Of a stretch of 64,000 bases of DNA, positions 8,115 to 17,294 are shown piece by piece. The notes beneath the pieces were generated by a model. The model saw only the letters and a list, made by a program, of their open reading frames with translations, ran no database searches and was not told where the DNA came from. The DNA is from Rhodalgimonas zhirmunskyi (lineage in GTDB: Bacteria > Pseudomonadota > Alphaproteobacteria > Rhodobacterales > Rhodobacteraceae): assembly GCA_030848925.1 (NCBI GenBank), contig JANFFA010000001.1, positions 1,364,001-1,428,000 of the forward strand, in the 5' to 3' direction. A program made the position numbers and the translations under genes. Position 1 is the first letter of the stretch, and every line of letters begins with the position of its first letter.

Positions 8115-9089
8115 ATGAGCGATACCAGCGTCAATAATACGAGCAAAGCAGCCCAGGTCCAGATCGGGCAGGTCCAGATCGGGCATGGCGATGCGGGGTT
8201 CTCGGATTTCTATGCCTTGCTGAAACCGCGGGTGATGTCACTGGTCGTGTTCACCGCGCTGGTGGGCCTGTTGGCCGCGCCGCAGCCGGTGCATCCGTTC
8301 GTGGCCTTTGTGGCGATCCTGTTCATCGCATTGGGCGGCGGCGCGTCAGGCGCGCTGAACATGTGGTGGGATGCGGATATCGACCGGATCATGAAGCGCA
8401 CCCAGAAACGCCCGATCCCGGCGGGCCGTGTGACCGAGGGCGAGGCGCTGGGCTTTGGCGCGTTCCTGTCGGTGTTCTCGGTCGTGATGCTGGGGCTGGC
8501 GGCGAACTGGGTTGCCGCCGGAATTCTGGCCTTTACCATTTTCTTTTACGTCGTCGTTTACACCATGTGGTTGAAGCGCACGACGCCGCAGAACATTGTC
8601 ATTGGCGGTGCCGCCGGGGCGTTTCCCCCGATGATCGGCTGGGCCGTGGCGACGGGCGGGATCAGCATCGAATCCGTGCTGATGTTCTGCCTGACCTTCA
8701 TGTGGACGCCGCCGCATTTCTGGGCGCTGGCGCTGTTCATGAAGTCCGATTACCACGAGGCGAAGGTGCCGATGCTGACCGTGACGCATGGCCGTAAATC
8801 GACCCGCCTTCATATCCTTGTCTATACCCTTCTGTTGGCCCCGGTGGCCATCGGCATCAGCTTTACCTCGATCGGTGGGCCGGTTTACCTTGCCGTGTCG
8901 CTGATCTTTAACGCGCTGTTCGTGAAGGGCGCGTGGGACATCTGGCGCCGGGACGAAGCCCAGGCCGAGGCGGATGGCTATCGCACCGAGAAGAAGGTGT
9001 TTGGCCTGTCGCTGCTTTATCTCTTTGCCCAGTTCGGCGCGATCCTTGTGGAGAGCACGCTGCGCATTTACGGCATGGGGGGCTGGTAA
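8115..9089 (+). CDS. ctaB: Protoheme IX farnesyltransferase (heme O synthase)
   Basis: Integral membrane UbiA-family prenyltransferase that adds a farnesyl group to heme B to make heme O, the precursor of heme A for the aa3 oxidase. The 324-aa product has about nine membrane segments. The first aspartate-rich motif is [21 protein letters not shown], and a second polar motif ([13 protein letters not shown]) follows HFWALALF. The first 30 residues are a hydrophilic extension containing a duplicated pentapeptide QVQIG, encoded by a 15-bp tandem duplication. It lies between ctaC and ctaG in the usual order. Confidence 0.96.
   Translation: MSDTSVNNTSKAAQVQIGQVQIGHGDAGFSDFYALLKPRVMSLVVFTALVGLLAAPQPVHPFVAFVAILFIALGGGASGALNMWWDADIDRIMKRTQKRPIPAGRVTEGEALGFGAFLSVFSVVMLGLAANWVAAGILAFTIFFYVVVYTMWLKRTTPQNIVIGGAAGAFPPMIGWAVATGGISIESVLMFCLTFMWTPPHFWALALFMKSDYHEAKVPMLTVTHGRKSTRLHILVYTLLLAPVAIGISFTSIGGPVYLAVSLIFNALFVKGAWDIWRRDEAQAEADGYRTEKKVFGLSLLYLFAQFGAILVESTLRIYGMGGW
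8154..8183 (+). repeat. 15-bp tandem duplication within ctaB
   Basis: CAGGTCCAGATCGGG is repeated exactly at 8154-8168 and 8169-8183. It keeps the frame and encodes QVQIG twice in the N-terminal extension ahead of the first membrane segment. Confidence 0.9.
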
Positions 9090-9090
9090 G

Positions 9091-9270
9091 ATGGCGTTGA
9101 AAGTCGAACACGAACTGCACCGCCGCCGGTTGGGCCGCAACATCGGGCTTGGCCTCGTGTTGCTTGCCTTTGTCGGGTTGGTCTTTGGCCTGACGCTGGT
9201 GAAAACCAAGCGCGGCGATTTCAACATGCAACCCGAGCAAAGCCAGACACAACAGGGAGCAAGCGGCTGA
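9091..9270 (+). CDS. Small single-span membrane protein of the oxidase operon
   Basis: A 59-aa protein starting two bases after the ctaB stop and ending in a one-base overlap with ctaG, so it is translated as part of the operon. It has a basic N-terminus ([11 protein letters not shown]), one hydrophobic segment at about 19-38 and a polar Gln-rich tail. A small ORF at this place is seen in other alphaproteobacterial cta operons, where it is annotated as hypothetical or CtaF/CoxF. A role in oxidase assembly or as a small subunit is an inference from position only. Confidence 0.75.
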   Translation: MALKVEHELHRRRLGRNIGLGLVLLAFVGLVFGLTLVKTKRGDFNMQPEQSQTQQGASG

Positions 9271-9899
9271 TGGCGATGAAACCCGAGCATAAGACACTGG
9301 CCTACACGGTGAGCCTTGTCCTGTTCATGGGGGCAATGGCCTGGGCTGCGGTGCCGTTCTATAACTGGTTCTGCCGCGTGACCGGCTTTGGCGGTGTCAC
9401 GCAGGTGGCCGAGACGGGCAGCGATGTGGTGCTGGAGCGCAAGATCAAGGTCCGCTTCGATGGCTCGAAGGACAAGGGCTTTGCCTGGGAGTTCAAGCCG
9501 ATGCAGCGCGAGATGGAGCTGCGCATCGGCGAGACCGGACTGGCCTTTTACGAGGCCTACAACCCGACCGACCGCCCCGTCTGGGGGCAGGCCAGCTATA
9601 ACGTGACCCCCTATGATGCGGGCGGCTATTTCAACAAGATCGAGTGTTTCTGCTTTACCGAGCAGCTCTTGATGCCCGGTGAGCGGGTCGAAATGCCGGT
9701 GTCGTTCTATGTCGATCCCGAGATCGTCAACGACCGGGACGCGAAATACATCAATACGATCACGCTGAGCTATACGTTCTACGAGATTGACCCACCGGAA
9801 GACGCTGCCAAGGAGGAAACGCAGGCCGCTCTGAAAGGCGCCCCTGTTAAGGACAGCGAACTTCCCAAGACAACCAACCAAGCCTCCAACGAGGGATAA
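9270..9899 (+). CDS. ctaG: Cytochrome c oxidase assembly protein CtaG (Cox11-type)
   Basis: Membrane-anchored copper chaperone that delivers copper to CuB of subunit I. The 209-aa product has one N-terminal membrane segment (about 11-30) and a periplasmic immunoglobulin-like domain. The copper-binding motif ECFCF and the following TEQLLMPGE are visible, as is the early [13 protein letters not shown] segment. It starts on the last base of the preceding small ORF stop (TGATG); a second in-frame ATG two codons later is possible. Confidence 0.96.
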   Translation: MAMKPEHKTLAYTVSLVLFMGAMAWAAVPFYNWFCRVTGFGGVTQVAETGSDVVLERKIKVRFDGSKDKGFAWEFKPMQREMELRIGETGLAFYEAYNPTDRPVWGQASYNVTPYDAGGYFNKIECFCFTEQLLMPGERVEMPVSFYVDPEIVNDRDAKYINTITLSYTFYEIDPPEDAAKEETQAALKGAPVKDSELPKTTNQASNEG

Positions 9900-9900
9900 T

Positions 9901-10701
9901 ATGGCGCACGAAAAGAACCATGACTATCACATCCTGCCCCCGTCGCCCTGGCCTTTGCTGGGATCGCTCGCGGGTTTTGTGCTGCTCTTCGGGGCTGTTC
10001 TCTATTTCCATGACGTGACCCCTTGGGTCATGATCGCGGGTTTCCTTGGCACCTTCTATGTCATGTATGGCTGGTGGTCCGAGGTGGTCGCGGAATCCAA
10101 CGTGGGCGATCATACCCCGGTGGTGAAGATCGGGCTGCGCTACGGCATGCTGTTGTTCATCATCTCCGAGGTGATGTTCTTCTCGGCGTGGTTCTGGACC
10201 TTCTTCAAGCACGCCATGTACCCGATGAGCGACAACTACCCCGCCGTCGATGGCCAGTGGCCCCCCGCCGGGATCGAGACATTCGATCCGTGGCACCTGC
10301 CGCTGATCAACACGCTGATCCTGCTGTGTTCGGGGATGGCCGTGACATGGGCGCACCATGCGCTGGCACATGAGAACAACCGCAAGGACCTGAAGACCGG
10401 TCTGATCATCGCCGTTGTTCTGGGTGTGCTGTTCACCATGCTGCAGGCTTATGAATACACCCATGCGGCCTTTGGCTTTGACGGCAATATTTATGGCGCC
10501 ACCTTCTTCATGGCGACGGGCTTCCACGGGTTCCATGTGGTTGTCGGGACGATCTTCCTGTTCGTCTGCCTGATGCGGGCCTATGCCGGGCACTTCACCC
10601 CCGAAAGCCATGTCGGCTTCGAGGCGGCGGCGTGGTACTGGCACTTCGTTGACGTGGTGTGGCTGTTCCTGTTTGCCGCGATCTACATCTGGGGCGGCTG
10701 A
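9901..10701 (+). CDS. ctaE: Cytochrome c oxidase subunit III
   Basis: Core structural subunit of the aa3 oxidase, 266 aa with about seven membrane segments. Recognisable family stretches are [12 protein letters not shown] at the N-terminus, [14 protein letters not shown] (about 91-104), THAAFGF and the C-terminal [14 protein letters not shown]. It begins immediately after ctaG and is followed by a strong hairpin terminator, which separates the main oxidase genes from surf1. Confidence 0.97.
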   Translation: MAHEKNHDYHILPPSPWPLLGSLAGFVLLFGAVLYFHDVTPWVMIAGFLGTFYVMYGWWSEVVAESNVGDHTPVVKIGLRYGMLLFIISEVMFFSAWFWTFFKHAMYPMSDNYPAVDGQWPPAGIETFDPWHLPLINTLILLCSGMAVTWAHHALAHENNRKDLKTGLIIAVVLGVLFTMLQAYEYTHAAFGFDGNIYGATFFMATGFHGFHVVVGTIFLFVCLMRAYAGHFTPESHVGFEAAAWYWHFVDVVWLFLFAAIYIWGG

Positions 10702-10755
10702 CAAAAACGACTGGACGGGTCTTTCGGGACCGGCCTTTCAGGAAACGCGCGATCC

Positions 10756-10792
10756 GAACGCCCTGCCCTTCGCGGCGGGGCGTTCTCTTTTT
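10756..10792 (+). terminator. Rho-independent terminator after ctaE
   Basis: A 12-bp stem GAACGCCCTGCC / GGCGGGGCGTTC (one G-U pair) with a 6-base loop is followed by TCTTTTT. Confidence 0.85.
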
Positions 10793-10861
10793 CGGGGGGT
10801 ATTTTCCGGACGTGGATGCAGAGGATTGAAAGCGGGCGCGGGCAGGCATACACCCGGGGCC

Positions 10862-11572
10862 ATGAGCAATGCACCGGATGCCTCCGTGAAATCCTTTCTC
10901 AGGGCGAACCTGCCCTTCCTGATCCTGTCGGCCGGGGTGCTGGCCGTGCTGCTGAGCCTTGGCAATTGGCAGGTGCGGCGGCTGGCCGAGAAAGAAGCCT
11001 ACCTCGCGCAGATCGAGGCGATGATCGGGTCCGCGCCGGTGGCGATCCCCGATGCGCCCGACCCCGAGAGCGACCGTTTCCGTGCCGTCGAAGCGCGTGG
11101 TCGGTTGAGCGGGCCAGAAGTGCATGTGCTGGTTTCGACCCGCGATTTCGGGGCGGGCTATCGCGTGATCCAAGGCTTCGAGACGGGCGGGCACAAGATA
11201 TTGCTCGACCGGGGGTTCATCCGGCTGACCGACAAGGACCGCCTGCGCGAACCGGGCGAGATCGACGTGACCGGCAATCTCTATTGGCCCGATGAGATCG
11301 ACGATTTCACGCCCGAGAACGATCTGAAAGCCAACATCTGGTATGCGCGCGACGTTGGCCCGCTGGCGGCGCATCTGGGCACCGAGCCTGTGATGCTGAT
11401 CGCGCGGGAAACCGTGCCGAACGATCCGTCCATCGCGCCCCTGCCCGTCGATACGGCATCGATCCCGAACCGGCACATGGAATACCTGCTGACGTGGTAT
11501 GGATTGGCAGCGACTTGGGTGCTAATGACCCTCTACTTCCTGATGAGGCGGCGAGCGAAAGACGCGACATGA
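10862..11572 (+). CDS. SURF1 family cytochrome oxidase assembly protein
   Basis: SURF1 proteins help insert heme A into subunit I. The 236-aa product has the family topology: an N-terminal membrane segment (about 17-34) followed by LGNWQVRRLAEKEA, a periplasmic domain, and a C-terminal membrane segment preceded by RHMEYLLTWYGLA. Motifs RFRAVEARGR and ILLDRGFI are also typical. The ATG at 10862 gives the family length; the frame runs on upstream into ctaE sequence without homology. Its stop overlaps the thrC start (ATGA), so the genes are translationally coupled. Confidence 0.93.
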   Translation: MSNAPDASVKSFLRANLPFLILSAGVLAVLLSLGNWQVRRLAEKEAYLAQIEAMIGSAPVAIPDAPDPESDRFRAVEARGRLSGPEVHVLVSTRDFGAGYRVIQGFETGGHKILLDRGFIRLTDKDRLREPGEIDVTGNLYWPDEIDDFTPENDLKANIWYARDVGPLAAHLGTEPVMLIARETVPNDPSIAPLPVDTASIPNRHMEYLLTWYGLAATWVLMTLYFLMRRRAKDAT

Positions 11573-12957
11573 ACTATATCTCGACCCGTGGCACGGCCCC
11601 GGTTCTGAACTTCGAAGAAACGATGCTGACCGGGCTGGCGCGCGATGGCGGGCTTTACCTGCCCGAGACGATCCCGACCCTGAGCGCCGATGAGATCGCC
11701 GCATTGGGCGGGCTGTCCTATGAGGAAACTGCGTTTCGGATCATGCGGCCCTTCGTGTCGGACAGTTTCAGCGATGACGAATTCCGCGGGCTGATCGACA
11801 AGGCCTATGCCGGGTTCAATCACGCCGCGCGCGCGCCGCTGAAGCAACTCGCACCCAATCATTTCCTGCTGGAGCTGTTCCACGGGCCGACGCTTGCGTT
11901 CAAGGATTTCGCGATGCAGCTGATCGGACAGCTGTTTCAGGCCGCGCTTGAACGCTCGGGCGAGCGGGTTACCATCGTCGGCGCGACCAGTGGCGACACC
12001 GGCAGCGCGGCGATCGAGGCCTTCAAGGGGCTGAGCAATGTCGATGTGTTCATCCTGTTCCCGCATGGCCGGGTGAGCGAGGTGCAGCGCCGCCAGATGA
12101 CGACGCCGTCCGAAAGCAACGTGCATGCGCTGGCCGTGACCGGGGATTTCGACACCTGTCAGGCCCGCGTGAAGGACATGTTCAACGATTTCGAATTCCG
12201 GGATCGGGTCGGCCTTGCCGGGGTGAATTCGATCAATTTCGCACGGGTTCTGGCGCAGGTGGTTTATTACTTCTCGTCCGCCGTGTCGCTGGGCGCGCCG
12301 CAGCGCGAGGTCAGTTTCACCGTGCCGACCGGCAATTTCGGGGACATCTTTGCCGGCTATCTGGCCAAGCGGATGGGCCTGCCGATTGACCGGCTGGTGA
12401 TCGCGACGAACCAGAACGACATTCTGGACCGGTGTATGAAGGCCGGGGATTACACGCCCGATGGCGTCACCCCGTCGATCAGCCCGTCGATGGATATTCA
12501 GGTGTCTTCCAACTTCGAGCGGGCGCTGTTCGAGGCCTATGGCCGCGATGGCGGGGCCGTGGCGCAGTTGATGGACGAGATGAAGGCCGGTGGCTTCAAG
12601 GTGTCCCAAGGCGCGCTTGAGGCGCTGCGCGAGACCTATGACAGCGGACGCTGTTCCGAGGCCGAAACCATGGCGACGATCAAGCGCGTGCTGGCAAGCA
12701 GCGGTGAGTTGCTGTGCCCGCATGGTGCGGTGGGCGTAAAGGTGGCCGAAGAGCTGCGCGATCCGGCGGTGCCGATGATCACGCTGGCCACGGCGCATCC
12801 GGCGAAATTCCCCGATGCGGTGGAAGAGGCGAGCGGCATCCGCCCTGCCCTGCCGCCGCATATGGCCGATCTGTTCGAGCGCGAAGAGCGCGTGACACGG
12901 ATCGAAGACGACCTTTCGGCCATCGAGGCCCTGATCGAGGAGCGGCGCGGCTCGTGA
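11569..12957 (+). CDS. thrC: Threonine synthase
   Basis: PLP enzyme converting O-phosphohomoserine to threonine. The 462-aa product begins with the family-typical MNYISTRG. The PLP lysine is K112 in HGPTLAFKDFAMQ, and TSGDTGSAAIEA is the phosphate-binding stretch. VPTGNFGDIFAGYLAKRMG and the C-terminal TLATAHPAKFPDAV are also conserved features. It overlaps the surf1-family gene by four bases and the following M16 peptidase gene by four bases. Confidence 0.96.
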   Translation: MNYISTRGTAPVLNFEETMLTGLARDGGLYLPETIPTLSADEIAALGGLSYEETAFRIMRPFVSDSFSDDEFRGLIDKAYAGFNHAARAPLKQLAPNHFLLELFHGPTLAFKDFAMQLIGQLFQAALERSGERVTIVGATSGDTGSAAIEAFKGLSNVDVFILFPHGRVSEVQRRQMTTPSESNVHALAVTGDFDTCQARVKDMFNDFEFRDRVGLAGVNSINFARVLAQVVYYFSSAVSLGAPQREVSFTVPTGNFGDIFAGYLAKRMGLPIDRLVIATNQNDILDRCMKAGDYTPDGVTPSISPSMDIQVSSNFERALFEAYGRDGGAVAQLMDEMKAGGFKVSQGALEALRETYDSGRCSEAETMATIKRVLASSGELLCPHGAVGVKVAEELRDPAVPMITLATAHPAKFPDAVEEASGIRPALPPHMADLFEREERVTRIEDDLSAIEALIEERRGS

Positions 12958-14216
12958 GCGTTCAACAAACCACACTTTCCAACGGCTTTCGCATCGTGAG
13001 CGAGCGGATGCCATCGCTGCAATCGGCGGCGGTCGGTATCTGGATCACCGCCGGGGGCCGCAATGAGCGCGAAGAGGAAAACGGCATCGCCCATTTCCTT
13101 GAGCATATGGCATTCAAAGGCACGGCGAAGCGCACCACGCTTGAGATTGCCGAGGCGATCGAGGACGTGGGCGGATATATCAACGCCTATACCAGCCGCG
13201 AGGCCACGGCCTATTACGCGCGGGTGCTGGGGGGCGATGTGCCTTTGGCGCTGGACGTATTGGCCGATATCCTGATGAACCCAGTGTTCGACCCGGCCGA
13301 GATCGAGGTCGAGCGCCACGTGATCCTGCAGGAGATCGGTCAGGCGCTGGACACGCCCGATGACGTGATCTTCGACTGGTTGCAGGAAAAGGCCTATCCC
13401 GGGCAGCCCATCGGGCGCACTATTCTTGGCCTGCCCGAGCGGGTGAAAGGCTTTGGTCGCGCTGATTTCGAAAAGTTCACGGCCGAGCATTATGGCCCGG
13501 GGCAGATGATCCTTGCCGCGGCAGGCGACGTGGATCACGACGCCTTGGTCAAGCTGGCCGAGGGCTATTTCGGCACGATGTCACCCAAGCCGCAGGCCAC
13601 GCCCGACGTGGCGCGGTTTGTGGGCGGCGAGGTGCGGCGCGACAAGAAGCTGGAACAGGCGCATATGGCGCTGGCCTTCGAGGCGCCGGATTACCGTGAT
13701 CCGTTGATCTATACGGCGCAGGTCTATTCCAACGCCTTGGGTGGGGGCATGTCTTCGCGGCTATTTCAGGAAATCCGCGAAAAGCGCGGCCTGTGCTATA
13801 CGATTTTCGCCCAGACCGGGGCCTATTCCGATGCCGGGCTGATGACGATCTATGCCGGCACCTCGGGCGAGGAAATGCCCGAGTTGATGCGGATCACGCT
13901 TGATGAGATGCGCCGCGCCGCCGATGACATGAGCGCCGAGGAAGTCGAGCGCGCCCGCACCCAGATGCGCGCCGGGATGTTGATGGGGCTGGAAAGCCCG
14001 ACCAACCGGGCCGAACGCATGGCGCGGATGGTGCAGACCTGGAACCGCGTGCCCGACCCGACCGAAATCGTCGAAAAGATCGACGCCGTGACGCTTGAAG
14101 GCGTGCGCGATTTCGGGGCCGAGATGATCAGCCGTTCGGGCGCGGCGCTGGCGCTTTATGGCCCGGTGGCCGATGCGCCGGGATTGGATCTGTTGAGCCA
14201 GAGGCGCGCTGCCTGA
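12954..14216 (+). CDS. M16-family zinc peptidase (mitochondrial processing peptidase-like)
   Basis: A 420-aa metallopeptidase starting at a GTG that overlaps the thrC stop (GTGA). The inverted zinc motif HFLEH is at 47-51, and the downstream acidic ligand region EVERHVILQEI is present. The C-terminal half has the non-catalytic M16 domain with the SSRLFQEIREKRGLCYTIF stretch. Bacterial members of this type are close to mitochondrial MPP beta; the substrate is unknown. The thrC-M16-GNAT arrangement recurs in Rhodobacterales, though a functional link with threonine synthesis is not established. Confidence 0.93.
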   Translation: MSVQQTTLSNGFRIVSERMPSLQSAAVGIWITAGGRNEREEENGIAHFLEHMAFKGTAKRTTLEIAEAIEDVGGYINAYTSREATAYYARVLGGDVPLALDVLADILMNPVFDPAEIEVERHVILQEIGQALDTPDDVIFDWLQEKAYPGQPIGRTILGLPERVKGFGRADFEKFTAEHYGPGQMILAAAGDVDHDALVKLAEGYFGTMSPKPQATPDVARFVGGEVRRDKKLEQAHMALAFEAPDYRDPLIYTAQVYSNALGGGMSSRLFQEIREKRGLCYTIFAQTGAYSDAGLMTIYAGTSGEEMPELMRITLDEMRRAADDMSAEEVERARTQMRAGMLMGLESPTNRAERMARMVQTWNRVPDPTEIVEKIDAVTLEGVRDFGAEMISRSGAALALYGPVADAPGLDLLSQRRAA

Positions 14217-14809
14217 TGCTGGGCCGCGGCCCGCGCAAGTTCCGGATCGAGACCGAGCGGCTTACGCTGCGCCCGCCCGTGCAGTCGGATTTTCACGCAT
14301 GGACCAGCCTGCGCCGGGATAGCGCCGGATTCCTAAAGCCGTGGGAGCCAGCATGGGCCGACGATCATCTGAGCCGACGTGCCTTTACCAACCGGGTCTA
14401 TTGGGCGCAGCGCGCGATCCGGGGCGATACCGCGCTGCCGCTGTTCCTGATCCGGCGCGAGGATGACAACCTTGTCGGGGCGATCACGCTGGACAATATC
14501 CGGCGCGGTCCGGCGCAATCGGGCACTCTGGGCTATTGGACGGGCGAGCCTTTTGCGCGGATGGGCTACATGGGCGAGGCGATCATTGCCGTCGTGCATC
14601 ACGCGTTTCACTTGATGGACCTGAGCCGGATCGAGGCCGCCTGCCTGCCCGAGAACGGCGCCTCTCGCGGGTTGCTGGAAAAGAGCGGGTTCAAATACGA
14701 GGGCGTGGCGCAGAGCTATCTTCAGATCAACGGGCGCTGGCGGACGCATGTTCTTTATGCCGCACTAAGGGGCGATCGGCGCGGCAAGACGCTTGTGGGG
14801 CAGGCCTAG
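14216..14809 (+). CDS. GNAT family N-acetyltransferase (RimJ/RimL-like)
   Basis: A 197-aa acetyltransferase. The N-terminus IETERLTLRPP and the acetyl-CoA-binding region (GYWTGEPFARMGYMGEA at about 103-119, then RIEAACLPENGASRGLLEKSGFKYEG) match the RimJ/RimL branch, which acetylates N-termini of proteins or small molecules. The start ATG shares a base with the M16 stop. It is the last gene of the thrC transcription unit, as the next gene has a 126-base leader. Confidence 0.9.
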   Translation: MLGRGPRKFRIETERLTLRPPVQSDFHAWTSLRRDSAGFLKPWEPAWADDHLSRRAFTNRVYWAQRAIRGDTALPLFLIRREDDNLVGAITLDNIRRGPAQSGTLGYWTGEPFARMGYMGEAIIAVVHHAFHLMDLSRIEAACLPENGASRGLLEKSGFKYEGVAQSYLQINGRWRTHVLYAALRGDRRGKTLVGQA

Positions 14810-14935
14810 TAGCCGTCCTTAACGCGGCCCTGAACGGGGTCTAAACGCGCGAATGATGGGCAGATGGCCCGCCCGGCCCGTTCAACCTTGCGTGAGGGGG
14901 GGCCCGAACGCGGGAATCATGCTAGGCTGGCTTCC

Positions 14936-15757
14936 ATGCGTATGATCCTTGCCCTTTGCCTGAGCCTCATCGCCGCGCTGCCAGCCGCCGCCCAGCGCAT
15001 GCCGAGCCATTGCATCGCCATCGCCGATGCCGCGCCGGGATTACAGTATCTTCAAAAGGCCAGTTTTCGCGATCCCCTGCCCGATTACGTGGTGCGGATC
15101 AGCTATATCGCCCACGCGCAATTCCTGATCCAGAGCGCCAGCGGCGTCGATGTGGTGACAGATTACACCGGCTATATCGGCAATACCGATCTGGTGCCCG
15201 ACGTGGTGACGATGAACCACGCCCACGACACCCATTGGACGGCAACGCCCGATCCCAAGATCGCGCATGTGCTGCAAGGCTGGAGCAATGAACCGGGGCG
15301 CGGCGTCGATCATCAGCTTCTGGTCGGCGACATGCGGGTGCGCAATGTGCCGACCGATATTCGCAGCTTTAACGGGGTCGAGCCGAACGGAAATTCGATC
15401 TTCGTTTTCGAGGTGGCGGGCCTGTGTATCGGGCATCTGGGCCACCTGCATCACGAGCCGAGCGAGGCGCAATATGCCGCGCTGGGGCGGCTGGATGTGG
15501 TGATGGCGGCGGTCGACGGGTCGATGACCGTGGACCTGCCGACGATGATCCGGATCATGAAGCGGCTGAAGGCCTCGGTCGTGATTCCGATGCATTGGTT
15601 CGGGGACGGCACGTTAGAGGCCTTCGTCGCCGGGATGCGCGATGAGTTCGAGATCGTCGACAAGGGCGAGACGGATTTTACCGTATCGCTCAACACCCTG
15701 CCGAGGCGGCCGACGGTGCGGGTGCTTTACCCGCGCTACCTGCGCGATCCAAAATAG
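14936..15757 (+). CDS. Secreted MBL-fold hydrolase (UlaG-like)
   Basis: A 273-aa product with an N-terminal signal peptide (MILALCLSLIAALPAAAQ, cleavage near AAAQ). The body resembles UlaG/COG2220 metallo-beta-lactamase-fold proteins: an early HAQFLI, then DVVTMNHAHDTHW in place of the usual HxHxDH, GHLGHLHH, and a late IPMHWFGDGT. Position 3 of the metal motif is conserved only as NHAHDTHW, so metal binding may be modified but enough His/Asp ligands remain for activity. The start at 14936 gives the signal peptide. Substrate unknown; it probably acts in the periplasm. Confidence 0.8.
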   Translation: MRMILALCLSLIAALPAAAQRMPSHCIAIADAAPGLQYLQKASFRDPLPDYVVRISYIAHAQFLIQSASGVDVVTDYTGYIGNTDLVPDVVTMNHAHDTHWTATPDPKIAHVLQGWSNEPGRGVDHQLLVGDMRVRNVPTDIRSFNGVEPNGNSIFVFEVAGLCIGHLGHLHHEPSEAQYAALGRLDVVMAAVDGSMTVDLPTMIRIMKRLKASVVIPMHWFGDGTLEAFVAGMRDEFEIVDKGETDFTVSLNTLPRRPTVRVLYPRYLRDPK

Positions 15758-15794
15758 GACTTTTCCGGCGCGCATGGCCTGCTAAAGCTTGGGC

Positions 15795-17213
15795 ATGACT
15801 TTGAACCCAGCCGACCCCGCCTTTGCCGCCCGCCTGCGTGAGCTTTTGCCCGAGCAGGCGTTTCGCCCCGTGGCCCCACACTACCTTGAAGAGCCGCGTG
15901 GCAAATGGACTGGTCAGGCCGGATTGGTCGTGGCACCGGGATCAGTGGACGAGGTGTCACGCGCCCTGCGCGCCGCGCACGAGGCGCGGGTGCCGGTGGT
16001 GCCCTATGGCGGCGGGACCGGGCTGGTCGCGGCGCAGGTCATGCGCGAAGGCCCTGCTCCGATGCTGCTTTCGCTGGAACGGATGAGCGCGATTCGCGGT
16101 GTTTACCCCGAAGAGAACGTGCTGGTGGCCGAAGCCGGGGCGATCCTTGAAGATATCCACACCGCGGCCGAGGCCGAGGGGCGGCTTTTCCCGCTGACCA
16201 TCGCCGCCAAAGGCTCGGCCCGGATCGGGGGCAATCTGGCCACCAACGCGGGGGGCGTGAACGTTCTGCGCTATGGCAATGCGCGCGATCTGTGCCTTGG
16301 GGTCGAGGCGGTCTGGCCCGACGGGACGATCTTTAACGGGCTGACGCGGCTGCGAAAGGACAACACCGGCTATGACCTGCGCAACCTATTGATCGGGTCG
16401 GAAGGCACGCTGGGGGTGATCACGGCGGCGGCGCTGAAGCTGGCCCCGATGCCGGCCGAGGTGGGCACCGCACTTTTGGTGGTGGAAAGCCCGGCGGCGG
16501 CACTGAAGCTCTTGTCACTGGCGCAGGCGCGTGCGGGCGGCACCGTGAGCGCGTTCGAGTTGATCTCGGGCGTGGGGCTGGAGTTCCTGAAAGAAGCGCT
16601 GCCCGAGATGCGCCGCCCGTTCGATCCGGCGCCCGAATGGATGGTGCTGATCGAGTTGGGCATGGCCGAAGGCCAAGACCCGCAAGCGATGCTGGAAAGC
16701 CTGTTCGAGGCCGCGCTTGAGGCGGGGCTGGCCGATGACGGGGTGATCGCGCAATCGGGCCAGCAACGCACCGACCTGTGGGAAATGCGCGAGCAGATCC
16801 CCGAGGCGAACCGGCGGATCGGGGGGATCTCCTCGCATGACATTTCCCTGCCGCTGAGCGAGGTGCCGGGATTTATCGAGGCGGCGGGCGCGGCATTGCG
16901 CGCCCGGGGCGATTACCGGGTGAATTGCTTTGGCCATCTGGGTGATGGCAACCTGCATTACAACGTGTTCCCGACGGTGGGTAAGACGCGGGCCGACTAT
17001 CCCGGCGAGGCGGCGCAATTGCAGGCGATGGTGCATGACATGGTGATGGCGCGGGGTGGATCGTTCTCGGCCGAGCATGGCGTCGGGCGGCTGAAGGTGG
17101 ACGATCTGCAACGCTATGGCGATAAGGGCAAGCTGAGTGCGATGCGCGCGATCAAGGCGGCGCTTGATCCGCATGGCATCATGAATCCGGGCGCGGTGCT
17201 GCCTTTGTCGTGA
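15795..17213 (+). CDS. FAD-binding oxidoreductase (GlcD / D-2-hydroxyacid dehydrogenase type)
   Basis: A 472-aa flavoprotein of the vanillyl-alcohol oxidase family. The N-terminal PCMH FAD-binding domain contains VPVVPYGGGTGLV (about 68-80) and GGNLATNAGG (about 145-154). The C-terminal FAD-oxidase domain contains the GHLGDGNLHYN ligand motif and FSAEHGVGRLK near the end. This set fits glycolate oxidase GlcD, D-lactate or D-2-hydroxyglutarate dehydrogenases. No glcE or glcF lies nearby, which favours a stand-alone D-2-hydroxyacid (for example D-2-hydroxyglutarate) dehydrogenase. ATG 15795 is preferred over the upstream TTG at 15789. Confidence 0.88.
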   Translation: MTLNPADPAFAARLRELLPEQAFRPVAPHYLEEPRGKWTGQAGLVVAPGSVDEVSRALRAAHEARVPVVPYGGGTGLVAAQVMREGPAPMLLSLERMSAIRGVYPEENVLVAEAGAILEDIHTAAEAEGRLFPLTIAAKGSARIGGNLATNAGGVNVLRYGNARDLCLGVEAVWPDGTIFNGLTRLRKDNTGYDLRNLLIGSEGTLGVITAAALKLAPMPAEVGTALLVVESPAAALKLLSLAQARAGGTVSAFELISGVGLEFLKEALPEMRRPFDPAPEWMVLIELGMAEGQDPQAMLESLFEAALEAGLADDGVIAQSGQQRTDLWEMREQIPEANRRIGGISSHDISLPLSEVPGFIEAAGAALRARGDYRVNCFGHLGDGNLHYNVFPTVGKTRADYPGEAAQLQAMVHDMVMARGGSFSAEHGVGRLKVDDLQRYGDKGKLSAMRAIKAALDPHGIMNPGAVLPLS

Positions 17214-17294
17214 CAGGTCTGTTTTCGCGGTTTGGTTTACCGGCTGTTAACCCTGAGCGCGCTATAGATGATTCCGCAAGCAAGCGGAGTCACG

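Noticed and set aside
8346-9881. Long reverse-strand open frame opposite ctaB and ctaG
   Set aside because: Antisense shadow of conserved oxidase genes; low-complexity His/Arg/Gln-rich translation typical of GC-rich shadows.
14936-15757. Classical metallo-beta-lactamase (antibiotic resistance)
   Set aside because: The fold motifs fit UlaG-like hydrolases, with a modified HxHxDH region, not class B beta-lactamases.
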